Source: a virus. Taken from it: DNA of 39,423 nucleotides. A program made the translations under genes and the position numbers. Of the stretch, positions 8,001-16,700 are shown piece after piece (within the stretch, counting starts at the first letter, position 1; each line of letters begins with the position of its first letter). The stretch covers positions 1 through 39,423 of IMG/VR virus record IMGVR_UViG_3300046787_000150; one strand, given 5' to 3'. A model generated the notes under the pieces. It ran no database searches. It saw only the letters and a list, made by a program, of their open reading frames with translations, and was not told the DNA's origin.

Positions 8001-9959
8001 AATGAAGAGACTAATGTAAATAAGCTAAATGAATTTAATTTAGCGTTAGCTAACTTTAAGGATTGTGAAAAATCATTCGGACCTATTAATATTCTTCACG
8101 GAAGAAAGACAGATGTATTAACATTACAGGAAGATAAGATATCTTATGTATTAGCTGGAAAGAATTTACTTTCTGACGCAGCAGGAGGAGGAGCTATTAC
8201 ATCTGTTCCAGAGGTTCTTGGAACTCAGATATCTAGAATTGAAGAATATGGCATTAGTAATGATGCTCCTAGCTTTTCTGTTTGGGGAGAAGATGTATAT
8301 TTTACAGATACCAAAAGAACGTCTGTTATTAATTTAAAGGGCGGATCGTCTCAGTCAGACGCATTGATTCCTATATCTAAACTAGGAATGAAAGGTTGGT
8401 TTAGAAATGAATTTAAAGATAGTATAAGTAGAGTTAAATTAGGAGGTTATGATCCGTACTTAAAAGAGTATGTACTTTCATTAACTGACGATACAACTCC
8501 ATCTCCTGTAGATACTTTTGAGTGTGGATTTACTATATCTCAGGACAATGCTAATAACGAATTGTTATTTAACCTGGAGTTTGGAAGTGTTATTGGTGAA
8601 GCTTCTTTTGACTATAACTTTGAAAACGGATCAGCTAACGTAGCGGTTTCTTATGACGGTGTTACTGTTATTAATGAGGTTGTTTCTGGATCTGGAACAT
8701 TAACTTTTAATAAAACAAAAGTAAATCCAACATTTGCAACAGTTACTATTACTCCAGAAGACGCTACTTATGTTTTTGTATTTAACTGTACCGTATCAGA
8801 TCCAATAACAGTAGTTAGAATTGTAATTAACTCTCCGTCTAACGAGGGAGAAACTATTCATAACAACTATAATTGGACTCTTGAAGGATATACAAGTCCA
8901 ACTAATATAGACTTCGTTTTGCTAGAAAGCGACGGAATATCATTGTATGATTCTAATACTGCTCAACCGTCTGTAGGTGTTATTCCTGCAATCGGAAGTA
9001 CAATTAAGATTCAATCTGAGAAGTATATTACAGATACATTTGATTTTGATCCGTTAGCTAACTCGTTTAAATACTTAGTATCTAATACATTATATACTGA
9101 ATCAGAAATAAATACACTAAGACCTTTACTAGCAGAGGCTACACCGATAGTTAATCCTGTTACAGGGAAATACGAGTCGTCGTTTGTGTATAATAATCCT
9201 AGCGGTTATCAGTACTTATATTTAGTATGGGATTTAGTAAACGCATATAGTATTGAATTGTGTTACGATGCTGACAGTTCAATAGAATCTTGTAACGGAT
9301 GTGTGCCTGTTAATTGCGTAGTATCTGAATGGTCAGAATGGTCAGAATGTGTAGATGGATCTAGATCTAGAAATAGAACAGTAATTACTCCAGCTTCTAA
9401 TGGAGGGACAGAATGTCCTTCGCTTATTGAAGTTGAGAGCTGTACACTTCCGCCTGTAGATAGTTATTTAATAAATCTTTGTTATGACGATACTAATAGT
9501 GAATTAGCTTGCGGTTGTGATCCTGTTCCTTCTTGTCCAGACAGAAGAGTAGTATTTCAGATATGTAATTCAAACTCTGCACTAGACGATAACTTTGATA
9601 TTTATCTGAATGACATTTATATTGGAGCTGTTGATTTATCAACTAATGCACAAGTTGGATCTATATTTATAGCTGACGAAAATGTAGCTGTAGAGTTAGG
9701 ATCTTCGGACTTTGTTTGTCCGTTGTCAGGAATGGTTACTTATCACTTTAATCCTTCAATACTTCTTGCTTCTAATATTTTAGAAATGAGAAATACTCAG
9801 AATAACGGTAATGGAAATTTTGGTCAGATAGGAGTTAGAAACTACTCTCTTTCTGGAACTACATTAAGTAGCCCTTGTGTTATAACTAATTTAGAATACT
9901 CAGGAGCTTCAGGAGATAGTTTTACATTTAATTTTGACTACACTCAGTGTTGTGCTTAA
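5016..9959 (+). CDS. Giant tail-tip ('muzzle'-like / stabilisation) protein with TSP1-like segment
   Basis: This 1647-residue protein opens with FIAGRMNKDFDERVVPAGEY, a signature I know from the very large tail stabilisation or muzzle proteins of crAss-like phages, which sit at the distal tail. Most of it is beta-rich. Near residues 1434-1476 there is a segment with the thrombospondin type-1 pattern: spaced tryptophans in SEWSEWSEC, then RSRNRT, GGTECP and ESC. It lies between two copies of a Cys-rich motif (ELCYDADSSIESCNGC and NLCYDDTNSELACGC). The Cys-rich C terminus is the likely receptor-facing part and may have been exchanged between phages. It shares a tight operon with the connector genes. 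Confidence 0.75.
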   Translation: MANADVNFIAGRMNKDFDERVVPAGEYIDALNIRIGSTENNSIGAVENTKGNIKLTTLQYNGAPLVDATCIGAYEDGSNETIYWLVASPLVDMVVSFNTDKKLLKYHVVSEEVLNFNPEYLVTGINLIDNLLFWTDNLNPPRKINVTRNYPEPIAGIDQIDESDISVIVAPPSSAPNITLAFVPDEENYITDKFISFAYRYKYKDGEYSALSQFSEIAFEPGNFSIDYSTFENAGMENIFNSVNINFNTGDKNVVGIDLCFKFSDSNIINVIEKYNKKQEGWFDNANQEISFTNKKIYTTLTESELLRLFDNVPRLAKAQTTMGNRLMYGNYVDGYNIEDENGNAIDIDYDLSLISEDVGFVELPVDLTDGIVYTIDSSISKTVNNSQFNIDLEGVSLTSGSYLSININLQHDSYSGDTSYTDAPQNSFEYDFIFNIQKDYGSVYELATSQEFIDAISTHEIYSNACSGISLTDFFNCQIVTKSGWNEVGSGIVSSDGSFVISASLGSDVIGIQIPALKFSFETSPGVFVYAYEYLSSAIISASFSELGSKQSLHSNRDYEVAIVYMDEYGRSSTALVDTNNTVFVPTYNSDKKNYIRVNVNSLAPSWATKYKFVVKPSKSQYQVVYSNIYFQEDSGFTWFKLEGDNRSKVQENSTLIVKSDSNGVLRNLVKTKVLALEAKGKDFIEGNKNSAEKDIIEPAGLYMKLKPSGFSANYTENSFIDEGEISEGGNYANLSYPCYIDNPLFGDSGELEFIPYDIPAGSLININFKVTRNSRGESCGERTYTFNKSFTASQDYESLFAFITGDHIDLTSGNSTGGDLTVNENEFLKTIGTYTGDIPAIPGTNQYQFQQDSANGRLFFVMKSGTPNCGGIDRRVSRVFCQIQVQRAESIMVFETEAAEANGETYFEGSESFDIIDGYHQGNVVNQSISNPFATVNLNFFDCFTFGNGVESYKIGDSLTGAPFYLGSRVTAVSQEDFKEAHRYAGITYSGIYNEETNVNKLNEFNLALANFKDCEKSFGPINILHGRKTDVLTLQEDKISYVLAGKNLLSDAAGGGAITSVPEVLGTQISRIEEYGISNDAPSFSVWGEDVYFTDTKRTSVINLKGGSSQSDALIPISKLGMKGWFRNEFKDSISRVKLGGYDPYLKEYVLSLTDDTTPSPVDTFECGFTISQDNANNELLFNLEFGSVIGEASFDYNFENGSANVAVSYDGVTVINEVVSGSGTLTFNKTKVNPTFATVTITPEDATYVFVFNCTVSDPITVVRIVINSPSNEGETIHNNYNWTLEGYTSPTNIDFVLLESDGISLYDSNTAQPSVGVIPAIGSTIKIQSEKYITDTFDFDPLANSFKYLVSNTLYTESEINTLRPLLAEATPIVNPVTGKYESSFVYNNPSGYQYLYLVWDLVNAYSIELCYDADSSIESCNGCVPVNCVVSEWSEWSECVDGSRSRNRTVITPASNGGTECPSLIEVESCTLPPVDSYLINLCYDDTNSELACGCDPVPSCPDRRVVFQICNSNSALDDNFDIYLNDIYIGAVDLSTNAQVGSIFIADENVAVELGSSDFVCPLSGMVTYHFNPSILLASNILEMRNTQNNGNGNFGQIGVRNYSLSGTTLSSPCVITNLEYSGASGDSFTFNFDYTQCCA

Positions 9960-9984
9960 TAATAAATAATAAAAATAATAAAAT

Positions 9985-10344
9985 ATGGCAACAAGTTCGA
10001 TATATTACATAGACACAGCAGATTTTTCCACAGCAACAGCGGTATGGACAGATTCTATGCTTACAACTAAAGCTCCTGATGGATACTACTCGTTCGGAGG
10101 AAATTATAGACAACAGTTTTCAGGTTTATTGACAGCTATAGCTAGTTGTACAATACCTACTACAGCTTATTGTTATGATGGATTCTGGGAATTAGATGAT
10201 CCAGCGCATCCAGGTGGAGGTTCAGTTACTTATATAAATAATTTAGGTATAGAAACTACCATAAATGAAATTTGGTCAGGATATCCTGCTAACTTTGAAG
10301 CCTCTTCAATAGTATCAACAGTAGGATGTGCTCCTTGTGTTTAA
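9985..10344 (+). CDS. Small tail-fibre-associated protein
   Basis: The 119-residue protein begins with a pattern (YYIDTADFSTATAVWTDSML, TTKAPDGYYSFGG, then YRQ) that I recall as a short beta module repeated in tail and fibre proteins of Bacteroidota phages. It ends in a Cys pair (GCAPCV), echoing the Cys-rich end of the preceding tail-tip protein. The leader is a run of TAA/AAT triplets ending AAAATATGG. It is probably a tail accessory or adhesion subunit. Confidence 0.55.
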   Translation: MATSSIYYIDTADFSTATAVWTDSMLTTKAPDGYYSFGGNYRQQFSGLLTAIASCTIPTTAYCYDGFWELDDPAHPGGGSVTYINNLGIETTINEIWSGYPANFEASSIVSTVGCAPCV

Positions 10345-10359
10345 TAATAAATAAATAAA

Positions 10360-11106
10360 ATGGCATATACACTATCATTTAGCGAAGACTCAAAGGGATG
10401 GACATCGTTCTTTTCTTTTATACCAGAAAAAATGATTGGTATGAACTCCTATTTCTATACATTTAAGAACGGAAACTTATATAGACATAATTCTAACGAA
10501 CTTAGAAATAATTTCTATGGTGTTCAGTACAACTCTAAAATTACAGGTGTATTTAATATAGAAAATGGAATGGTTAAGAATTTCAAGACCATATCATTGA
10601 ATAGCGACGACTCTTGGAGATGTGAAGTTATAACCGACATGGCTACTGGATTTGTAGACAAGTCTTATTTTTCTTTAAAGGAAGGAGACTATTTTGCTCA
10701 TATTAGAAGATACGAGACTGATGTTGACTTAGCTATGAGATCGGCTCAAGGAATAGGTGGTACTACCGCTGTTAATTCAGCCGTTCCGTCTGCTACGGTT
10801 ATTACATTCCCTTTTAAAATTGGAAGTATAATAAGTGTAGGGGATGTTGCATATAAAAATAATGCTGGAGCGCTATTGAAATTAGGAACTATCACATCAT
10901 TATCAGTAAATTCAATTACTGTAAATACGACTGTAACAGGAGGAAATATTCCGTCAGTATCAGATTATATATTATGTATAAAAAATAGCACAGCGGAGTC
11001 ATACGGAGCTACAGGATACTACATGCAGTTTGAATTAGAGAACGATAATACATCAAGAGTAGAGCTGTTTTCTGTAGGAAGTAGTATTTTTAAAAGTTAC
11101 CCTTAA
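10360..11106 (+). CDS. Tail/virion structural protein
   Basis: The 248-residue protein begins FSEDSKGWTSFFSFIPEKM and continues IGMNSYFYTFKNGNLYRHNS, which I recall as a conserved opening of a structural protein downstream of the tail-tip gene in many crAss-like and related phages. The C-terminal half (about 140-248) is a beta-rich domain with a strand-turn pattern typical of tail proteins. No enzyme motif is seen. A promoter-like 19-mer begins within two bases of its stop, so it closes this transcription unit. Confidence 0.65.
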   Translation: MAYTLSFSEDSKGWTSFFSFIPEKMIGMNSYFYTFKNGNLYRHNSNELRNNFYGVQYNSKITGVFNIENGMVKNFKTISLNSDDSWRCEVITDMATGFVDKSYFSLKEGDYFAHIRRYETDVDLAMRSAQGIGGTTAVNSAVPSATVITFPFKIGSIISVGDVAYKNNAGALLKLGTITSLSVNSITVNTTVTGGNIPSVSDYILCIKNSTAESYGATGYYMQFELENDNTSRVELFSVGSSIFKSYP

Positions 11107-11107
11107 A

Positions 11108-11126
11108 TTTATTATCTTTGTAAAAA
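11108..11126 (+). promoter_or_regulatory. Second copy of the TATCTTTG promoter-like 19-mer
   Basis: TTTATTATCTTTGTAAAAA here is identical to 3372-3390. The -7-like box TATCTTTG lies at 11113-11120, only eight bases before the ATG at 11129, so a message started here would have a leader of a few bases. It would drive the GNAT-like gene and the internal virion genes behind it. No -33 TTG is obvious. Confidence 0.65.
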
Positions 11127-11128
11127 AA

Positions 11129-11524
11129 ATGTTTTCCTGTAGAATAGAGAATAAACATAGTTTTTACAATACATTGTGTCAGTGGTGGACGGATTGGAAG
11201 TTTCCAATAATGAATATAGATATGCTACCAAATAATATATTTGTCGTAAGTAATGATGGAGTTGATTTATATGCGGTGCCTGTTTATTTAAGCGACTCTG
11301 ATGTTTGTTGGATAGGGTTTATTACTGGAAACCGATACAGTACCAAGAACTTACGTTCTGGGTCGTTAGGGTTTTTATTAAATTATACAGAGCAGTACTT
11401 AAAGGATTCCGGCAGAAAGTTTATAATGACTGTAAGCGGAACTCCTATATTAAAGAAAACATTTACTGATAATGGTTATTTATTGTCAGGAGAAAATATT
11501 AACGAATACGTAAAAAAAATATAG
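11129..11524 (+). CDS. GNAT-like acetyltransferase fold protein
   Basis: At 131 residues the protein is about the size of one GNAT domain. A strand-rich N-terminal half leads to WIGFITGN (about 70-77), then a helix with GSLGFLLNYTEQYLKDSGRK (about 87-106), and a C-terminal SGTPILKKTFTDNGY segment that matches the last beta-alpha-beta unit of GNAT enzymes. The canonical acetyl-CoA loop Q/RxxGxG/A is poorly kept, so activity is uncertain. Similar proteins occur in crAss-like structural operons, I believe. It ends two bases before the next gene. Confidence 0.55.
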   Translation: MFSCRIENKHSFYNTLCQWWTDWKFPIMNIDMLPNNIFVVSNDGVDLYAVPVYLSDSDVCWIGFITGNRYSTKNLRSGSLGFLLNYTEQYLKDSGRKFIMTVSGTPILKKTFTDNGYLLSGENINEYVKKI

Positions 11525-11526
11525 TT

Positions 11527-12351
11527 ATGGGACAAGCAGCAGCAGGAGCTACAGGAGTAGCGAGCGCAGGAGGTGGTTTGGCAGGAGCGGCAAGTGCAGC
11601 AATGCCTTGGGTATCACTTGGTTTAGGAGCGGCGAATATAGCTACTGGGCTAGTTGAGGCTAGTAAGCAAAAAGAACTACAAAGAGCAGCTGATAGAGAG
11701 GCTGAAAAAGCAGCGGCAGAACAAGAACGATTATTAGGCCAGAACTTTTTCGAGGCTTTACAGGTTCCTATGCAAGCATACGATAGAGAGTTTAGAGAAA
11801 CTACAGCTCAGCAACAACAAGCTATGTCTGCTCTTCAAGAAGGTGATCCTAGATTATTGCTTGGTGGAGTTGGTAAAGTTCAGGCTGTAGCGGCAGAACA
11901 GGAGGCTAAAACAAGGGAGGCGTTAGGTCAAGACTTATTTAATTTAGGTAAGTTACAAGCAAACGAGGCTGGCCAAACTGCTGATCAATTAGCGGCACTT
12001 GAAGGTCAAAGATTAGCTGGAGCACAAGAAGCATCAGCAGCTGCGAGAGCCGCTTCACTACAGCAACAGCAAAGCGCATTAGCTGCTGGAGGTAAATTAC
12101 TTACTGGACTTACAGGAATGATACCTGAGTATTCTAAAACTAAGACTCCTGGATTGTCAGGAACGGGTTCTGAGGTATTTAATAAGTTCATGAATTATCA
12201 ACAACCACAAACTAGTCAGTTAGGCATTCCTCAATTAGCTCCTGCTCCACAGGCTTCTATTGGATTTGGAAAGAGTGCATTTCAACCTAACCAATTTGCC
12301 GCCGTAAGCATGCCTGATACGTTAGGATATTTATTTAACACTAAATCTTAA
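11527..12351 (+). CDS. Ala/Gln-rich internal virion (ejection) protein candidate
   Basis: The 274-residue protein starts with a Gly/Ala-rich hydrophobic stretch (about residues 2-45, MPWVSLGLGAANIATGL), followed by a long Ala/Gln/Glu-rich probable coiled coil (about 50-185) and a Gly/Pro-rich tail. This resembles small internal core or ejection proteins of podoviruses, which pass through the tail into the envelope. It is followed two bases later by another internal protein candidate and then by the giant polyvalent gene. Function is inferred from composition and order. Confidence 0.6.
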   Translation: MGQAAAGATGVASAGGGLAGAASAAMPWVSLGLGAANIATGLVEASKQKELQRAADREAEKAAAEQERLLGQNFFEALQVPMQAYDREFRETTAQQQQAMSALQEGDPRLLLGGVGKVQAVAAEQEAKTREALGQDLFNLGKLQANEAGQTADQLAALEGQRLAGAQEASAAARAASLQQQQSALAAGGKLLTGLTGMIPEYSKTKTPGLSGTGSEVFNKFMNYQQPQTSQLGIPQLAPAPQASIGFGKSAFQPNQFAAVSMPDTLGYLFNTKS

Positions 12352-12353
12352 TT

Positions 12354-13793
12354 ATGGCAGAATTTTTAGGATACGTAAATCCAGCCAATGTAAAAGCTAA
12401 CCCAACACTTGATTGGGGTTCTGTTATTACTGATGTTCAGGATACTATAATACAACAAGAACAGCAACGACAAGCCGCTAGAGATAAACAATCTAAGGAA
12501 AACGCAGATCTTAACAAGGAGTTAAACAAAATAAGTTTAAGTAGAAGTCAAGATGTTAACGGGTTTTTAACTAATAGCGTTTATAAGGCTAAGGAGATAA
12601 ATAATGACGCTTACAAGTTATACACCTCTGGTAAAATAAATGGAAAGCAGTATAACATTATAAAGCAAAACATTAGTACTGGATTTAGTGAATTTGATGC
12701 CTTAGGTAAAAGCGTAGCTAAGATACAAGAGGAGTACGCTAAGTTATCTGAGGAAGGTAAAACTTCATTTTTAGCAGATTACAATATGGGTCAGCTAGGA
12801 AATTCTTTAGACTTGAAAAATAAGATTCCTTACGTTGATCCAGCAACAGGGTTAATGTACGTGGCTCCAATGGATGCTAATGGCAAGGCTGATATGTCAA
12901 AGTTAGACAGTCCTAGATGGATGCTATCTCAGGCCGATATGCCATTAAAATTTGATTATCTAGCAGAGGCAGATAAGAGATCTAAGGATATAGGAAAGTA
13001 TGAGTATATACTTAAAAATCCACCAGCTGGAGGTATATGGACAATTGACAATATTCAATCTAAGCCTGAGTTTAAAAAATTCTTAGATGAAACTGCTGCT
13101 TCTATAGCGTCAAATCCAACTAAACAGGCCAGTATACTAGGCGATAGAGCTGGTAGTTCTTATACATTAACTTCAGATCCTAATGCTAAAGATAAGGACA
13201 GTATAGTTGTTAAAAAGGATTTGTCTACAGGTGTTAATACACCTGTTCTTACTGAAGAACAAGTGAAAGAGTCTGAAAATATAGTTAAAAATGCTATACT
13301 TGCCAAGATAAATCAAACCTTAAAACAGCAAGAGGGGACTTGGCATGGATTTGCTCCTAGTAGTGGCGGTGGAAAACCTAAAGACATGAGTAAGGTTCCA
13401 TTTATTGGAGAACCGTCTTATATAAACACAAAAGATAGGACTATAGGTAAGGTTGTACCTGTGTCTGGTGTTACTATTAAAAGAGCTCCTGGAGTGGTAG
13501 AACAAGTTAATAGGGTTGGTATTAGTAACGGTAAGTTATTTGTTACGTATACTAAATATAACGGAACTAGCGGATATGAAGACTTTGATTCTGGAAATAG
13601 AGCCAGTTATAAAAATAAAGAAACCGTAACTGTTTATGAAGATAAAGACAGGAATAATATTAACGAAAGACTTCGTTTTGTTGGTGGAGGGTTTGAAGAT
13701 ATTGAATCGGCTAAACAAACTTTAGGGTTTACTCCTTCAAAAGGAAAAAGTACTGCATCAACAGAAAATCTTAGATCTAAATATAATTACTAA
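12354..13793 (+). CDS. Internal virion protein candidate
   Basis: This 479-residue, mostly helical protein has a charged coiled-coil N terminus (about 25-130, rich in Gln, Lys and Glu) and a more beta-like C-terminal half (about 350-450). I recognise no enzyme motif, signal peptide or membrane segment. It lies between an Ala/Gln-rich ejection candidate and the giant polyvalent gene with gaps of two or three bases, so the three genes are probably co-translated and packaged together. Confidence 0.55.
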   Translation: MAEFLGYVNPANVKANPTLDWGSVITDVQDTIIQQEQQRQAARDKQSKENADLNKELNKISLSRSQDVNGFLTNSVYKAKEINNDAYKLYTSGKINGKQYNIIKQNISTGFSEFDALGKSVAKIQEEYAKLSEEGKTSFLADYNMGQLGNSLDLKNKIPYVDPATGLMYVAPMDANGKADMSKLDSPRWMLSQADMPLKFDYLAEADKRSKDIGKYEYILKNPPAGGIWTIDNIQSKPEFKKFLDETAASIASNPTKQASILGDRAGSSYTLTSDPNAKDKDSIVVKKDLSTGVNTPVLTEEQVKESENIVKNAILAKINQTLKQQEGTWHGFAPSSGGGKPKDMSKVPFIGEPSYINTKDRTIGKVVPVSGVTIKRAPGVVEQVNRVGISNGKLFVTYTKYNGTSGYEDFDSGNRASYKNKETVTVYEDKDRNNINERLRFVGGGFEDIESAKQTLGFTPSKGKSTASTENLRSKYNY

Positions 13794-13796
13794 ATT

Positions 13797-16700
13797 ATGC
13801 CAGATAACAAAATATTATCGCAACAAGACAGAACTAAACTAGACGGTATAGTTCAAAAAATGATCAGCAATAAAGAATCAGAAAGTAACATTAAGTTTGT
13901 TGTCGAAGACTTTAAAAATAAATACGGTTCAAGTGGTGAAGTAAAAAAAAAAGAATCATCTCAGCCTACTTCTCAAGAAAATCTTTGGGGATCAAATTCA
14001 CAACCAAAGGATGTGTATACTTCATTGGTTACAGATCAACAGATACCTCAACAGGAATCGGTTATTTCAAATGGAGAACAGTCTAAGCCGATATTGAAAG
14101 GACTTCCGAGCGTAGAGTCTCTAAAGAAAAAACCTATACAGCCTAAAAAAGAAACTGCTAGAATAATTAAAGATGTTATTCCTGAGGTTAATAAGGCTAT
14201 TTCTATAGAGAAAGGTAAGGAAGACTTTTCTGAAGCAACTCAAAAAGCTAGAAAAGAATCTAAATCCTTAGTAGATAAAAAACAAATAGATCAAAAAATA
14301 TCTGAAGTAAGTACACTTCAGAATGAATATGCTAAATCTTTAAAAGAAATTGATCTGGCAAAGAAGTTACTGTCTGATGAAAAATCAGAAATTGATTATC
14401 AAATGTCAATTGGTAATAATACTCCTGAATTCAAAGAAAGAGTTGCTATTCATAACGCAAAGGTTCAAGAAAACTTAGATAGATTTAACTCGCTAAAAGA
14501 TAAGTCTGAGGTTATAAATTACAATAAAAAAGTAATAGAGTCTGCATCTGGAAACTTACTCAGAGACAAAGCAGAGAAAGGGAACTGGTTCGGAGCTATA
14601 TACAACAAAATGTTAGAGGGTGCTAGTTCTATATCTTCTGGAGCTACATCTATGCTTATAGATTTATCAGCAGAAATTATACCATCCAAGTATTTAATAG
14701 GTCCTAAAGAGCTAAAAAGACTAAAAGATAAAGGTCTAAACCAAGATCAGATAGACGACTATATAAAGAAATCAGCTAAAAAAGATATAATACCTACTAT
14801 AAGAAAGGCTAACGTTGAGTTATTAGGAGATAAAGGAACTACAGAAGAGTATGTAAAAAAGAAAGAAGAGTCTGGATTGATCGAGGGTGGTATATTGGGC
14901 TTGGCTGGATCTGTTCCTGCTATGATGGGTGGAGTATATGGAAGGGCTACTAATTTTTTTCTAAGCGGTTCTGATGCCGTTGAAAAAGAGATGGAGTTAA
15001 ATCCTGACTTTCAAAACATAAGTGAAAATGAAAAGCTAGCTGTAATTGTCCCTATAGGAATTGCTAATGCAGTTTTAGAAGAGTTTGGTTTACAAGGAGT
15101 TATGAAGAATAACTCTATTGTAAATAAATTAGTTCATAAAACTTTACTAAAGGTAGGTGCTGATGCTAGCGCTAGTACTTTTAAAAGAGCTATGAATAGC
15201 GAAATAAAAAACGGAATTGCTTCTGGGTTATTTAAAGTAGGATCTGGTTTCGCATCTGAAGCTGTTACTGGAGGGTCTCAGCAGGCTGCTGAAATAGGTA
15301 TAAAAGATATATACAACGTAGTCAAAGATAAGAAGATGTTTCAAACTCCAGAAACGTTATCTGATGCTGTGTCTCAAATATCTGACGCTGCTATAATGGA
15401 GGGTATTGGGGGTACTGTTATGTCTACACTTCCTGCTATTAGTACTGCTATGCAGAATAACGAATTAGGTAAAAAGTCTACTGACTTTGAATTTGAAATA
15501 CTAGATAATATAAACGAAAATTCAGAGGAGTTCAAAAAGTTATTTGCTACTGACTTAAAAAACAAAATGATCGAAGGAAAGATCACTAAGGATGAGGCTG
15601 AGTCTCAACTTAAGTCCTTCGATAAAATGACTGCTACATTTAATAGAATGCCTAAGGACATGTCTATTGAGGATAAAAAGAAATCTTTTGACTTGTTAGT
15701 TGAAAAGGATAAACTTACTGATGAAATAAACGGAAAAGACGAGAGCTTATCTACTAAACAAAAAGAGAGAATATCTGAAATAAACAATGAATTATCTAAC
15801 ATATCTTTAGGTGTAAAACCAAATTTAGAAGTTAAAACTGAAGAAGTTACTCCTGTTGAAGCTACAGAGGTAGAAACTACCGTCGAAGAAACAGTAGCAT
15901 CTACTGAAGAAGTTACACCACAGGCGTACGTTGAAGAACTTACTAAAACAAAAGAGTCTGATCCTGAAGCATATTGGTCTGTAAGTGAGGTATCTCCTGA
16001 GGATGCTGCTAAAGGAACTATTATAGACACTAAAGACGGATCTGCGCTAGTTAAACCTGATGGTGATATAGCTGGATTGTTTAAGAAATTAACGTCTAAA
16101 ACTAAAGGAGTCGCTCAAGACTTACTAAGTAAAGCCGTGGATGCGGGTGGTATTAAGTTGGATAATTTTGACGGATACCTTACTAAACAATACGAGAAGG
16201 CCGGTTTTAAAATTGTTTCTAGGGTTCCTTTTAACGAGGAGTATGCTGGTGATTTACAGGGATGGAATAAAGAAAAACATGGGACGCCTGATGTAGTTGC
16301 TATGGTTTATGACCCTAACAACGAGTTGGATATTGAAGAAAAAACATTTGATGATTATGATGAAGCCATGGCTTACAGAGATTCATTTGTTGACCAGGCA
16401 AAACAAAACGTTAAGGACTCTGAAGATTTAACTAAATTTTTTGATGAGAGTGAAGATGTTGCTATATCAAAAGATATACCTACACTGGTTTCAAAAGCAA
16501 AAATAGCATTATCTAAAATACTTCCTAAAGTAGACGTGGTACTTTATGACAACGAAGATTTATATGCCGAGTCTGTAGGTGAGGTTGATAACGAAGTTAA
16601 AAGTAACGGTGCGTTTATAGGGAATAAAATACATATAAACCCTAGCAAAGCTAACGGTAGGACCGTAGCTCACGAGGTTTTCCATGCTATACTTTTAAAC

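Noticed and set aside
15605-16030. Open frame of 141 codons on the minus strand, Ser/Val-rich
   Set aside because: It mirrors a Glu/Thr-rich stretch of the giant polyvalent gene; the composition is an artefact of the opposite strand.
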